Below are positions 1 through 8,212 of a DNA stretch of 64,000 nt, piece by piece. The position numbers and the translations under genes were made by a program. The stretch is from the NCBI GenBank assembly GCA_031271965.1, contig JAISUS010000028.1, forward strand, positions 62,001-126,000. The letters run 5' to 3'. The notes below the pieces were generated by a model. The model saw only the letters and a list, made by a program, of their open reading frames with translations. It searched no databases and was not told where the DNA came from. This DNA is from Prevotella sp. (GTDB lineage Bacteria > Bacteroidota > Bacteroidia > Bacteroidales > Dysgonomonadaceae). Within the stretch, counting starts at the first letter, position 1; each line of letters begins with the position of its first letter.

Positions 1-907
1 AGAGAGCCATCCCGTAGAGTCCTTCTTTTTCGATACCGCCGTCATTTGCCTTTACCCATTCAGCTCTTGCATTGAATCTTTCAGATTTGTAGTCGGTACT
101 AACTATCCAACGGTTACGCACATGATTGTCAGCAGGGTTGGTACCTATTGCATAAGTTGCTTGTCCGAAATATGCTCCTCCTCCTATACGAAGACCTTTT
201 ACCGGTTGAATCAATAGTGTTCCTGCGAAATCTTTCGTGTTATTTTTTTCTCCGGTGGTAACGCCCATGCCCTGAAACATACCAAGTGAATATTGAATAA
301 GGCTATAATCATTCATCGGTGCCAACTCTCCGGAAAACTGTACTCCGGCATCGCGCCCGAAATTATTTTTCCCATTTTGTTTATTCAATACATCATCCTC
401 TGTGGCGTATCCAAATAGATTAGATATCGTTCTTGAATAAGCAACTGTTTCCAGTGTGGCAGGTACATATTGGCTTTCCAGTGTAACAGGAACTTTGAAT
501 TGACCTAATTTGAAGTTAAATTCTTTGGCAGCAGTCCATTCTCCCCAAAATTCCTGGACAGATGGATTTACAAATTCGAGTAAGAAACCATATCTGAAAG
601 AGTCATTCAATTTTCCACTAACCGAAAGAAAGAGATTCTTTGGCTTAAAGTCATGTTTGATGTTTCCTACATCTGAATATTTGTACATAAGCTGTCCGTT
701 TCCGCCAAATTGCATGTAAGGAGTATTGAAAGCATTTCTTACTTTCTCTATGGTACTTTTTTGCTCTACCTTTTTCAGTTGGTCTGCTTCCGCTTGTGTG
801 AGAACATTCTTTTCAACCAATTTTTTTAGAAGTTCGTTATTCGACTCTTGTCCATAGACTAATATGCAAGAAATAAAAGTGAATATTAAGATTGATATTT
901 TCTTCAT
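1..907 (-). CDS. Outer-membrane porin, O/P-like (partial, 3' end outside window)
   Basis: The reading frame runs from an ATG at 907 leftwards off the window edge, giving about 302 residues with no stop. It begins with a signal peptide (KKISILIFTFISCILVYG, then Gln-Glu), followed by a short helical stretch with repeated Lys/Glu/Leu at about residues 22-55. After that comes alternating aromatic/hydrophobic beta-strand sequence typical of the phosphate-selective porin O/P family, with strands such as FRYGFLLEFVNPS and FKLGQFKVPVTLE. The family forms trimeric outer-membrane barrels for anions or other small solutes; the substrate cannot be read from sequence. It stands behind the LytTR operon in the same direction, with a 148-bp gap holding a palindrome. 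The family call is fairly safe, the substrate is unknown. Confidence 0.75.
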   Translation of the reverse strand, partial: MKKISILIFTFISCILVYGQESNNELLKKLVEKNVLTQAEADQLKKVEQKSTIEKVRNAFNTPYMQFGGNGQLMYKYSDVGNIKHDFKPKNLFLSVSGKLNDSFRYGFLLEFVNPSVQEFWGEWTAAKEFNFKLGQFKVPVTLESQYVPATLETVAYSRTISNLFGYATEDDVLNKQNGKNNFGRDAGVQFSGELAPMNDYSLIQYSLGMFQGMGVTTGEKNNTKDFAGTLLIQPVKGLRIGGGAYFGQATYAIGTNPADNHVRNRWIVSTDYKSERFNARAEWVKANDGGIEKEGLYGMAL

Positions 908-994
908 GGCCGCTTGTATTTTAAGTGTTTATCCGATGCATAAGTAATAGTTCGATAACATGTTAATACAAATTAACATCATATACAAAACAAA

Positions 995-1016
995 AAGTGT
1001 AACAAAAGTTACACTT
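995..1016 (-). terminator. Perfect 9-bp inverted repeat: terminator of the LytSR operon or CRP/FNR-type operator
   Basis: The arms AAGTGTAAC and GTTACACTT are separated by four A residues. Read on the minus strand the stem is followed by a T-rich run, as expected for termination after the response-regulator gene that ends at 1056. The same bases fit a TGTAA-N6-TTACA site of CRP/FNR-family proteins about 90 bp upstream of the porin start. The sequence does not decide between the two. Confidence 0.55.
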
Positions 1017-1055
1017 CTCAAATATTTTAATAAATAATGATTGCGAAAAACGGTT

Positions 1056-1769
1056 TCAGAAGAAGTGCTTATTCAGAAATTCCAGAAACTTAGATTTGTA
1101 TGATTCCGATACAGGTATATATTCTTTGCCGAATACAATGCAATTACGTTCTATGGTTTTTATCTTATCCAGATTAACAATAAAGGAGCGGTGTACCCGC
1201 ATAAATTGTTTGTCAGGAAGTTTCTCTTCTAAAGACTGCATACTCATCAGCGAACTGATAGGTTCCTTTACATTTTCTAAATGGAACTTAACATAGTCTT
1301 TCTGATTTTCAATATATAGAATGTCTTCAAACTGAATTTTTTCCATTCTGTAACCGGACTTTATAAAAATACGAGTAGCAGTTGCAGTTTCGTTATTCTC
1401 ATTATTTTTCAACTTAAACCATTCCTGAGCTTTGTTTACTGCCTGTAAAAACTCAATATAATTTATTGGCTTTAGAAGATAGTCCAGAGCATTGAGGCGA
1501 AAACCTTCAACTGCGTATTGGTTATATGCTGTGGTAAATATAATACGAGTGGATGATGGTATTGTCTTAGAAAATTCGAGCCCTGTTATTTGAGGCATAT
1601 TGATGTCTAGAAAAATCACATCAATATTTTTCTCGTTAATTGTACTGATTGCCGGCAGTGCGTTGTCAAAGGTATCTATCAATTCCAAGAAAGGTGTTTT
1701 CTGCACATAAGACTTTAATAAGTCAATAGCCAAAGGCTCGTCGTCGATAATAATACATTTCAGAATCAT
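1056..1769 (-). CDS. LytTR-family response regulator
   Basis: This 237-residue protein has a receiver domain at residues 1-120 (acidic pair D9-D10, phospho-acceptor D55 in FLDINMP, conserved Lys in LLKPI) and a LytTR DNA-binding domain at about 128-237 (IFIKSGYR at its start, FMRVHRSFIVNLDKI near its middle). LytTR proteins bind direct repeats about one pair of helical turns apart, and such a repeat lies at 8036-8068 upstream of the operon. The start overlaps the kinase stop by 4 bp, so the two are translationally coupled. It is the last gene of the Spy-TolC-MacAB operon and most likely activates that operon. Target genes outside the window are unknown. Confidence 0.93.
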   Translation of the reverse strand: MILKCIIIDDEPLAIDLLKSYVQKTPFLELIDTFDNALPAISTINEKNIDVIFLDINMPQITGLEFSKTIPSSTRIIFTTAYNQYAVEGFRLNALDYLLKPINYIEFLQAVNKAQEWFKLKNNENNETATATRIFIKSGYRMEKIQFEDILYIENQKDYVKFHLENVKEPISSLMSMQSLEEKLPDKQFMRVHRSFIVNLDKIKTIERNCIVFGKEYIPVSESYKSKFLEFLNKHFF

Positions 1770-2827
1770 AGTTGCTTAGTAAGGTCTATACGTAATAGAG
1801 CGAAGAAGCTATTAGTCCTTCTTTCTATTATAAATTCATGTTTGTTAGGATATAATAATTCCAGCCGTTTTGATAGATTTGCCAATCCAATGCCAGAGCC
1901 GGGTGATTCGATATTCTTTGCTTTTTTGAAATAACTGTTTTCTACAGTGCAAATAACACCTTTTCCTGATTCCACCAGTATACTGATGTCTATAAAACTG
2001 TCTTCCCCACTATTAATTCCATGTTTGAATGCATTTTCTATTAGTGTAATAAACATCAAAGACGCAATCATATCTTGTGTTCCGGGATTCTCTATTGTAA
2101 CATTGAGACGCACACCAGGGCTGAGCCTGAGTTTCATCAGGTCTATATAATTATGCGTGAATTCGAGCTCTTTATCTATCGGTACGAATTTCTCATCATT
2201 GTCGTACATTACAAACCGAAGTAGATTGCTAAGCCTATGTACTGCTTCTTGTGCCCTTTCTTGATCTATGGCAATAAGAGAGTAAATGTTATTCAACGTG
2301 TTGAATAAAAAATGAGGATTCAGCTGGCTTCTCAAATTACGCAGGTCTGCTTCTAATTGTACGCTTTTTTGCTGTTCAAAATTTAAAGAATCTCTATACC
2401 AGCGTATAGTCGTTTTTATCGCAACACTAAGCCCTATTACGAAAACTATAGACATATAATCTAATATAAAACGCATGAAAAACGGTCCGCGGGGTCCTTC
2501 CATCCTTGGACCCGGAGGCCTTTTATGTATGTCGGGAGGAAGGAATGGCATTATCATGTCGGATATCACAGTGTGCAAAGCAACCAATACAGCTATAAGC
2601 CCAATATTGATAGCGATATAGAGTATTATTTTACGGTTGAACAGAAACTTCTCTATCAGATAGAAATAGTTGAGATAGAAAAGTATTGCAAATATTCCGA
2701 TTCGTATGACGTAATTATAAAATGGTTTGCTGTCGAATACTCCTTCTCTGGACATAAAATACGTCGGGACTATCAGAACGATAGCCCAGATGAGTATATG
2801 CGGAAATATTTTTATAAAATTTTTCAT
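1766..2827 (-). CDS. LytS/YehU-type sensor histidine kinase
   Basis: This 353-residue inner-membrane kinase has four predicted membrane spans (about residues 9-25, 39-57, 67-88 and 117-138) with almost no large periplasmic domain. A His_kinase domain follows, with the phospho-acceptor in LNPHFLFNTLNN (H172), and an ATPase domain ends in GSGIGLANLSKRLELLYP. The loop between spans 3 and 4 is Pro/Arg/Gly-rich, echoing the Gly/Arg/Pro-rich segment of the Spy-like protein at the head of the operon. The kinase presumably phosphorylates D55 of the regulator downstream. The signal is not visible; substrates of the co-encoded efflux pump or membrane stress are likely candidates. Confidence 0.92.
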   Translation of the reverse strand: MKNFIKIFPHILIWAIVLIVPTYFMSREGVFDSKPFYNYVIRIGIFAILFYLNYFYLIEKFLFNRKIILYIAINIGLIAVLVALHTVISDMIMPFLPPDIHKRPPGPRMEGPRGPFFMRFILDYMSIVFVIGLSVAIKTTIRWYRDSLNFEQQKSVQLEADLRNLRSQLNPHFLFNTLNNIYSLIAIDQERAQEAVHRLSNLLRFVMYDNDEKFVPIDKELEFTHNYIDLMKLRLSPGVRLNVTIENPGTQDMIASLMFITLIENAFKHGINSGEDSFIDISILVESGKGVICTVENSYFKKAKNIESPGSGIGLANLSKRLELLYPNKHEFIIERRTNSFFALLRIDLTKQL

Positions 2828-2832
2828 GTCTA

Positions 2833-4053
2833 TTATTCGTATCTAAGAGCTTCTATAGGATCAAGATCCGAAGCTTTCTTGGCCGGATACCATCCGAAGA
2901 ATATTCCTGTGGCTGTACATACAATAAAAGACAAAACTATAGTATAAACTTGAATATCGATAGGCCAGGACAAAATATTTTTCACTAAATATGAACTTCC
3001 TATACCAATTATCACACCTATAATACCTCCTGTAACACTTAAAAGTACCGCTTCTATAAGGAATTGCATCAAAATGTCTATTCCTTTGGCTCCTATTGAC
3101 ATGCGTAATCCTATTTCACGGGTACGCTCGGTTACCGATACATACATAATGTTCATAATACCGATACCACCTACGAATAACGATATTCCGGCAATACAGG
3201 CTAACAGAACAGTCATCATGTCGGTAGTTGAGCTCATCATGGAGATTAATTCCTTTTGTGATCGCACATTAAAATCATCCTCTTGTCCGGTTCCTATTTT
3301 ATGCTGTTGACGCAGAATGCTTTCTATACTTGTAATAGCATCTTCTGTGGCGCCTTCTGTAACGGCAGATGCAGATATGGACTGGATGTATGTGATAGCA
3401 AGTATACGTTTCTGGACAGTTGTGTATGGGGCTATTATCAGGTCGTCCTGATCCATACCCATTGTATTGTCCCCCTTTGATGTTAATACACCTATCACTT
3501 TGAAAGGGATTTTATTGAACCGTATAGTTTGTCCTATAGGATCTTCACCATTGGTAAATAAATTTTCGACTACGGTTTGCCCGATGATACATACCTTGGC
3601 TGAGGTCTTTATATCCGTTTCGGTAAACATTTCCCCTTGAGCTATGGAATATTTGCGAATGTCTAGGTAAGAAGTATTTACTCCGTATATAGAAGTAGGG
3701 GAGTTATTTGCTCCGAATATTACTTGTCCGGACGATTGTACTTCGGGCGATGCTGCTGATATATATTCAGCCTGACTGGCTATTGCTTCGTAATCTTCGA
3801 GTTTTAAAGTTTGCATACTGGATGCACTTTGACGGACTCCACCGAACTGTCCTGTTCCGGGACGAATGTTTATCATATTCGATCCCATGGTGGATATCTG
3901 ATCTTGTATGCTCTTTTTCGATCCCTGACCGATTGCCAGCATGGTAATTACGGCTGCCACACCTATAATGATACCCAGCATGGTAAGGAATCCTCTGAAT
4001 TTGTTGCCATTCAGGGCTCGTAGAGCTATCTTAAATAGATTTACTATATTCAT
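2833..4053 (-). CDS. MacB/FtsX-type ABC transporter permease
   Basis: This 406-residue permease has one N-terminal span (about 21-41), a large MacB_PCD periplasmic domain (about 45-250) and three C-terminal spans in an FtsX domain. Family hallmarks are the start ALRALNGNKFRGFLTMLGIIIG, the segment TERTREIGLRMSIGAKG, and the end GWYPAKKASDLDPIEALRYE. It is the membrane half of a split MacB: the ATPase is a separate gene 6 bp upstream. With the MacA adaptor and TolC channel it would form a tripartite mechanotransmission pump that moves substrates already in the periplasm, such as peptides, lipids or macrolides, out through the outer membrane. The substrate is not known. Confidence 0.92.
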   Translation of the reverse strand: MNIVNLFKIALRALNGNKFRGFLTMLGIIIGVAAVITMLAIGQGSKKSIQDQISTMGSNMINIRPGTGQFGGVRQSASSMQTLKLEDYEAIASQAEYISAASPEVQSSGQVIFGANNSPTSIYGVNTSYLDIRKYSIAQGEMFTETDIKTSAKVCIIGQTVVENLFTNGEDPIGQTIRFNKIPFKVIGVLTSKGDNTMGMDQDDLIIAPYTTVQKRILAITYIQSISASAVTEGATEDAITSIESILRQQHKIGTGQEDDFNVRSQKELISMMSSTTDMMTVLLACIAGISLFVGGIGIMNIMYVSVTERTREIGLRMSIGAKGIDILMQFLIEAVLLSVTGGIIGVIIGIGSSYLVKNILSWPIDIQVYTIVLSFIVCTATGIFFGWYPAKKASDLDPIEALRYE

Positions 4054-4059
4054 AACTGT

Positions 4060-4803
4060 TTAATTATCTTCTTTTGGCAGTTTGGCCAGATATTCTTTTG
4101 CTGACTGAACATTATTGTTCGACACATCTTCCTTTATTTGCCCGTCGCGGATAACTATATTCCGGCTACTGAAAGCTGCAATTTCTTGATTATGTGTTAC
4201 AAATATGATAGTACGTCCCTCTTTGTGCATTCGTTGTAATACGGACAGGATTTCGAAAGATGTACGTGTGTCCAGATTTCCGGTAGCTTCGTCTGCTAAT
4301 ATAATTACAGGTTCATTTACCAAAGCCCGGGCAATAGCTACACGCTGCATTTGCCCACCCGACATTTGGTTCGATTTATGATTCAGCCGATCACCTAATC
4401 CTACTTCTTCCAGTGATTTGATCGCTCGTTCACGTCGTTCCTTCGATGATATATTAGAATTGTACATTAAGGGTAGTTCTACGTTTTCGACAGCAGTCGT
4501 TTTTGCCAGCAGATTATAGGATTGGAATATGAACCCTATTTTTCTGTTGCGAAGGGTTGCTCTGTCGTTTTTACCCATTTTGCGAACGGAAACTCCGTCC
4601 AAGTAGTATTCTCCTTCGGTAGGGGTGTCTAAGCATCCTAGTACGTTGAGCAATGTAGATTTTCCCGATCCGCTTGTACCCATTATAGTAACGAACTCCC
4701 CTTCATGTATGCTGAAGTTAACTCCACGTAAGGCATGTACAACTTCATCTCCTACAATATAATCTCGTTTCAGATTTTCTACTCTTATTATTTCCTTTGC
4801 CAT
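4060..4803 (-). CDS. MacB/LolD-type ABC transporter ATPase
   Basis: This 247-residue ATPase has Walker A GTSGSGKST at residues 42-50, the signature MSGGQMQRVAIARAL, Walker B VIILADEATGNLD and the switch His in FVTHNQE. Order and family place it as the energy-supplying subunit for the permease immediately downstream. It shows about 60-65% typical length-wise coverage of MacB-class ATPases with a short C-terminal tail (residues 225-247). It lies 80 bp after the adaptor gene, the widest gap in the operon, but the spacer shows no terminator. Confusion with LolD is possible by motif alone, but the MacA and TolC neighbours argue for export. Confidence 0.92.
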   Translation of the reverse strand: MAKEIIRVENLKRDYIVGDEVVHALRGVNFSIHEGEFVTIMGTSGSGKSTLLNVLGCLDTPTEGEYYLDGVSVRKMGKNDRATLRNRKIGFIFQSYNLLAKTTAVENVELPLMYNSNISSKERRERAIKSLEEVGLGDRLNHKSNQMSGGQMQRVAIARALVNEPVIILADEATGNLDTRTSFEILSVLQRMHKEGRTIIFVTHNQEIAAFSSRNIVIRDGQIKEDVSNNNVQSAKEYLAKLPKEDN

Positions 4804-4883
4804 AATTATTTCAAACCCGTTTATTTTTCAAAAGGAAGTACTGGTACATTTTGTTTTGTCTCTTTCCTTAGGAATACAATGAA

Positions 4884-6098
4884 TCATCTGTTTCTATTTC
4901 CGCCAGGCCGTTGTGGCATGAATGGGCTTGATTCTCCACCAGACTTTTCTTCAACGGCATTGTTCATGCCTTGAGCAATACCCGTAGCTATTTCATCGCC
5001 TATGTTAAGTCCTTCGATAACAGCAATGTGTACTCCGTCAGTTGCTCCCAAAGTGACTTGTTTAGGTGTTAACGAATTACCCGATTTAACCCATACTACC
5101 TTTTTAGTCTTATCTGGTGAAGCCGTTTGTTCTTTGGGTTCGGCAATAGTCAGGTCTCTTATACTCTTCATTAATTCAGGATCAGGGTTGAAGCGTAACG
5201 CTTTGGATGGAATTATAGTTACATTTTTTTCTTCCAATGTATATATGTTTACATTTGCTGTCAATCCCGGTTTAAGTTTCAGGTCAGGATTTGGTGCGTC
5301 TATGACCACCTGATATGTAACGACATTGGACGTTGTTGTCGCTTCTAACCGAACTTGTATTACTTTTCCTTCAAACTCATCGTTAGGAAATGCGTCTACG
5401 GTAAAGGTTACTCTTTGTCTTTCTTTTACCCCGCCTATATCAGCCTCGTCTACATTTGCTATTACACGCATCTTTGTCAGGTCGTTAGCTATTGTAAAAA
5501 GAGTAGGGGTGTTGAACGAAGCAGCAACAGTTTGTCCTTCTTCTACGGCTCTGGATACTACTACGCCGTCTATTGTAGAGGTAATCGTTGCATATCCTAG
5601 ATTTGTTTGAGCTTTTAACACTGCTGCTTTTGATGATGTAACAGCCAATTGAGCTGTCTTATATGTTGATTCTGCGTTTTCCCAGTCTACTTTACTGATA
5701 GCTTGTTTTTCCCAAAGCATCTTCTGCCTGTCATAATTCTTTTTTTGCAGATCCAAATCTACCTGTCTGGATTGCAATGTAGCACTGGCATTTTCAAGTT
5801 CCGAAACAAGCAATCTTTTGTCTAATTCGGCCAGAACCTGACCGGCTTTTACTTCGGAATTATAATCTACGTATAGTTTCGATATTACACCTGATACTTG
5901 GGTACCGACTTCAACCAAGGTAATAGGCTCTATTGTACCGGTTGCAGTTATGCTTGTTGCTATGTCACCTTTTTCTACTTTAGCTGTACTTAAAGTTACC
6001 GGAGCTTCTTTTCTTCCTGGCAATAGAAAGTATCCAATGCATGCTATAATTAGGATTACAGCAGCAAAAATCAAATATTTTCTTAGTTTCTTATTCAT
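4884..6098 (-). CDS. MacA-type periplasmic adaptor (HlyD/RND membrane fusion family)
   Basis: This 404-residue adaptor is anchored by an N-terminal span (about 8-25, LIFAAVILIIACIGYFLLPG). It then shows lipoyl and barrel-sandwich segments (GTIEPITLVEVGTQVSG; VKAGQVLAELD), a helical hairpin (about 95-165, SRQVDLDLQKKNYDRQ), the return lipoyl strand (TSTIDGVVVSR) and a beta-barrel region. The tail is Gly/Ser/Pro-rich and ends GGNRNR. It connects the MacB complex to the TolC channel. The gene sits 12 bp after the TolC gene. The 80-bp gap to the ATPase gene does not suggest a separate transcript. Confidence 0.92.
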   Translation of the reverse strand: MNKKLRKYLIFAAVILIIACIGYFLLPGRKEAPVTLSTAKVEKGDIATSITATGTIEPITLVEVGTQVSGVISKLYVDYNSEVKAGQVLAELDKRLLVSELENASATLQSRQVDLDLQKKNYDRQKMLWEKQAISKVDWENAESTYKTAQLAVTSSKAAVLKAQTNLGYATITSTIDGVVVSRAVEEGQTVAASFNTPTLFTIANDLTKMRVIANVDEADIGGVKERQRVTFTVDAFPNDEFEGKVIQVRLEATTTSNVVTYQVVIDAPNPDLKLKPGLTANVNIYTLEEKNVTIIPSKALRFNPDPELMKSIRDLTIAEPKEQTASPDKTKKVVWVKSGNSLTPKQVTLGATDGVHIAVIEGLNIGDEIATGIAQGMNNAVEEKSGGESSPFMPQRPGGNRNR

Positions 6099-6110
6099 TT
6101 TTTTATGTTT

Positions 6111-7412
6111 TTACAACGTGATTCCCTGTCCTTGATAAAAATTAAGTAGCTTGATACTCAACAGGGCAGTATATTTAGCCTGTGATAAGTCTTGTAAAGC
6201 ATTTGCATAATTGTTCTTTTCAGTAGTCAGTTCTACTGTATTGCGCATACCTAGTGCATATTGTTCTTGTAGTAGATCATAACTAAGTTTGGCCGACCTT
6301 AATTTATCTTTGGCCGCATTATATTTACTCTGTCCCGACACAGCGTCCTGATATAGGCTCTCTATTGTTGATAATAGTGTTTTTTGAGAATCCAGAAGAT
6401 TTAACTCAGCTGTTTGAATATTAAGTTTTGCTTTACTTACATTCGATTTGTTTTGCTTATTATCGAATATTGGGATACTTACCGTTATACCTATGCTTTG
6501 GTTCAGGTTGTCCCCTATCTGTGTAGAAAAAGACGGTGAACTATTGAATATGTTACCGGTGCCAATACTTCCTGATATAGAAACAGTCGGTAGATAGCCC
6601 GCTTTAGCAGAAGCTTTATTCAAATTAGCCATTTGAATATTCAATTTGCTGTTTGCTATTTCCGGCATTATTTCTAACGATCTCCTGTAAACTTCATATT
6701 TAGAGGGAATAAACTGTAAGATATCATTATCATCAATGTCCGGAAATATAATATCCATTTCCTCATCATACTCCAATTCAAGCAATTGCTTTAACTGAAG
6801 TTTATAATTATCGAAAGAGTTTCTGGCTTGGACAAGACTGTACTTGTCAGCACTATATTGGGCTTCTACTTGCGCATATTCGCTTTTTGTAATTCTTCCG
6901 GCATCCAGAAAATCTTTAGTCTGTTGCATTTGGACAGAATCAGATGCAACTATGTTTTCATTGTTCTTTATTGATTCCCTGCTATATAATATTTGCAAAT
7001 AGGCCTGTGTAATTGCAATTTCTATATTATTTTGCGTAGTCCGGGTGCTTAGCTCCTGAGACTCTTTTTGCAGCTTGGTTTGTTTAATGGCATTCGTATT
7101 CTTTCCTCCATTGTAAATAGTCCAATTGGCATTCAATGTATATTGCCCGTTTAGGAGTCCTTTTTCATGTTGTGTATGTGTGTAGCGCCCTGCCGCACTA
7201 CCACTTAGGGAGGGAAACAATTCTGCTTTGGACTGAGATATGTCTACTGTGTAACTTTCTTCTGCGATGTTTGATTTTTTTACCTGAATGTTTTCATGAC
7301 GGGCATATTCTATGCATTCTCTCAAAGTCCATTTCTTCTGAGAAAAAGCGGTGGTCGGTAGTAATATACCAACTACCAATGCCAAATCTAACAATCTTTT
7401 AATTATATTCAT
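6111..7412 (-). CDS. TolC-family outer-membrane efflux channel
   Basis: This 433-residue protein has a signal peptide (about 1-24, ending TTAFS) and two OEP repeats, each a long coiled helix pair. The first repeat starts WTLRECIEYARHENIQVKK, a standard Bacteroidetes TolC beginning, and the second covers about residues 240-430 (EIMPEIANSKLNIQMANLNK). It would trimerise as the outer-membrane duct of the tripartite pump. It follows the Spy-like gene by 17 bp in the same operon. Length is normal for the family. Substrate is not known. Confidence 0.93.
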   Translation of the reverse strand: MNIIKRLLDLALVVGILLPTTAFSQKKWTLRECIEYARHENIQVKKSNIAEESYTVDISQSKAELFPSLSGSAAGRYTHTQHEKGLLNGQYTLNANWTIYNGGKNTNAIKQTKLQKESQELSTRTTQNNIEIAITQAYLQILYSRESIKNNENIVASDSVQMQQTKDFLDAGRITKSEYAQVEAQYSADKYSLVQARNSFDNYKLQLKQLLELEYDEEMDIIFPDIDDNDILQFIPSKYEVYRRSLEIMPEIANSKLNIQMANLNKASAKAGYLPTVSISGSIGTGNIFNSSPSFSTQIGDNLNQSIGITVSIPIFDNKQNKSNVSKAKLNIQTAELNLLDSQKTLLSTIESLYQDAVSGQSKYNAAKDKLRSAKLSYDLLQEQYALGMRNTVELTTEKNNYANALQDLSQAKYTALLSIKLLNFYQGQGITL

Positions 7413-7429
7413 AAAAGCTTTTTTATCGT

Positions 7430-7984
7430 TTATTGAAACATGTTTTCATCCGGCATATCAGGGTGTTCTCCATTGTCCGGACGACGAGGCGGTCTTTGTT
7501 GATTATTCGGCTTTCCGAAGTCTCTAAATTCTATTTCCTTTTTCTTGTTAATAAAAGTCTGATATTGCTCTTGGGTAAGGATAGAACGATATTTTTTATC
7601 GTACTTTTCCTCATTCTTCTTTATTTTATTGTCTGTTTTTATCATTTTCTCCATTAGCTTTTGCCTCTTTTTCTCGGCAAGCCCGGGATTTTCTGATTTT
7701 ATTCTCAATTCTTGTTTTTCATTCATAAGCTTCGATGCATCTTTCCTTTCGTCAGAGATAGCCTTGCTCAGTTTTTCCCGTTGGTCTAGAGTTAAGCCTG
7801 TTATATCGGGCATACTCATTAATATAAAATCCTGCCCTCCGGAATTCATATTGCCGTTTTGCATTGGAGGGCGTCCTCCTCCTGGCCTGCCGCCTTGAGG
7901 TCTGCCACCTCCGTTCATAGGCATTTGCGCAGCCATAGAGATGCATATAAGAATAAATGATGTTACCAATAGAATCTTTTTCAT
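7430..7984 (-). CDS. Spy/CpxP-like periplasmic protein, head of the efflux operon
   Basis: The ATG at 7984 is chosen over an upstream in-frame Met at 8032 because it starts a clean signal peptide (KKILLVTSFILICISMAA). The mature protein has a Gly/Arg/Pro-rich segment (about 20-50) and then a highly charged helical region with two LTxxQ-like motifs (LTLDQREKL and LTQEQYQTF), the mark of the Spy/CpxP family. Those proteins bind unfolded periplasmic proteins or sense envelope stress. Its place as first gene before TolC-MacAB-LytSR suggests it senses or protects during the stress the pump relieves. It resembles Bacteroidetes DUF4890-type proteins. The function is inferred, not proven. Confidence 0.7.
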   Translation of the reverse strand: MKKILLVTSFILICISMAAQMPMNGGGRPQGGRPGGGRPPMQNGNMNSGGQDFILMSMPDITGLTLDQREKLSKAISDERKDASKLMNEKQELRIKSENPGLAEKKRQKLMEKMIKTDNKIKKNEEKYDKKYRSILTQEQYQTFINKKKEIEFRDFGKPNNQQRPPRRPDNGEHPDMPDENMFQ

Positions 7985-8001
7985 GTTTTGCTTTTTTTGT
8001 C

Positions 8002-8009
8002 TAAAAGTA
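8002..8009 (-). promoter_or_regulatory. Probable -7 box of the Spy-TolC-MacAB-LytSR operon
   Basis: On the minus strand the bases read TACTTTTA, one mismatch from the Bacteroidetes TAnnTTTG box, 17 bp upstream of the chosen ATG at 7984. A direct repeat lies 27 bp further upstream. Confidence 0.45.
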
Positions 8010-8035
8010 AAGGGCATATAACAGGGAAACAATCA

Positions 8036-8068
8036 AAATCGATATATAGGCAGAATAAATCGATATAT
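8036..8068 (-). promoter_or_regulatory. Candidate LytTR operator: 12-bp perfect direct repeat, 21-bp period
   Basis: AAATCGATATAT occurs at 8036-8047 and again at 8057-8068. Identical half-sites two helical turns apart are the binding arrangement of LytTR regulators, and the operon downstream encodes one. The repeat sits at about -45 to -75 relative to the probable start, an activator position. Confidence 0.6.
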
Positions 8069-8212
8069 GCCCGAATATGATGTATAGATCAAATAGTGTT
8101 ACGGCGGTCTTAACGGAAAAGACTTCTTTTCTTTACCTAACCTTATCACTTGCTTAGTCTCTCTGTAACAAAAATAGAAGTGATTTGCATTGTAAAATAA
8201 TAAGAATGCAAA

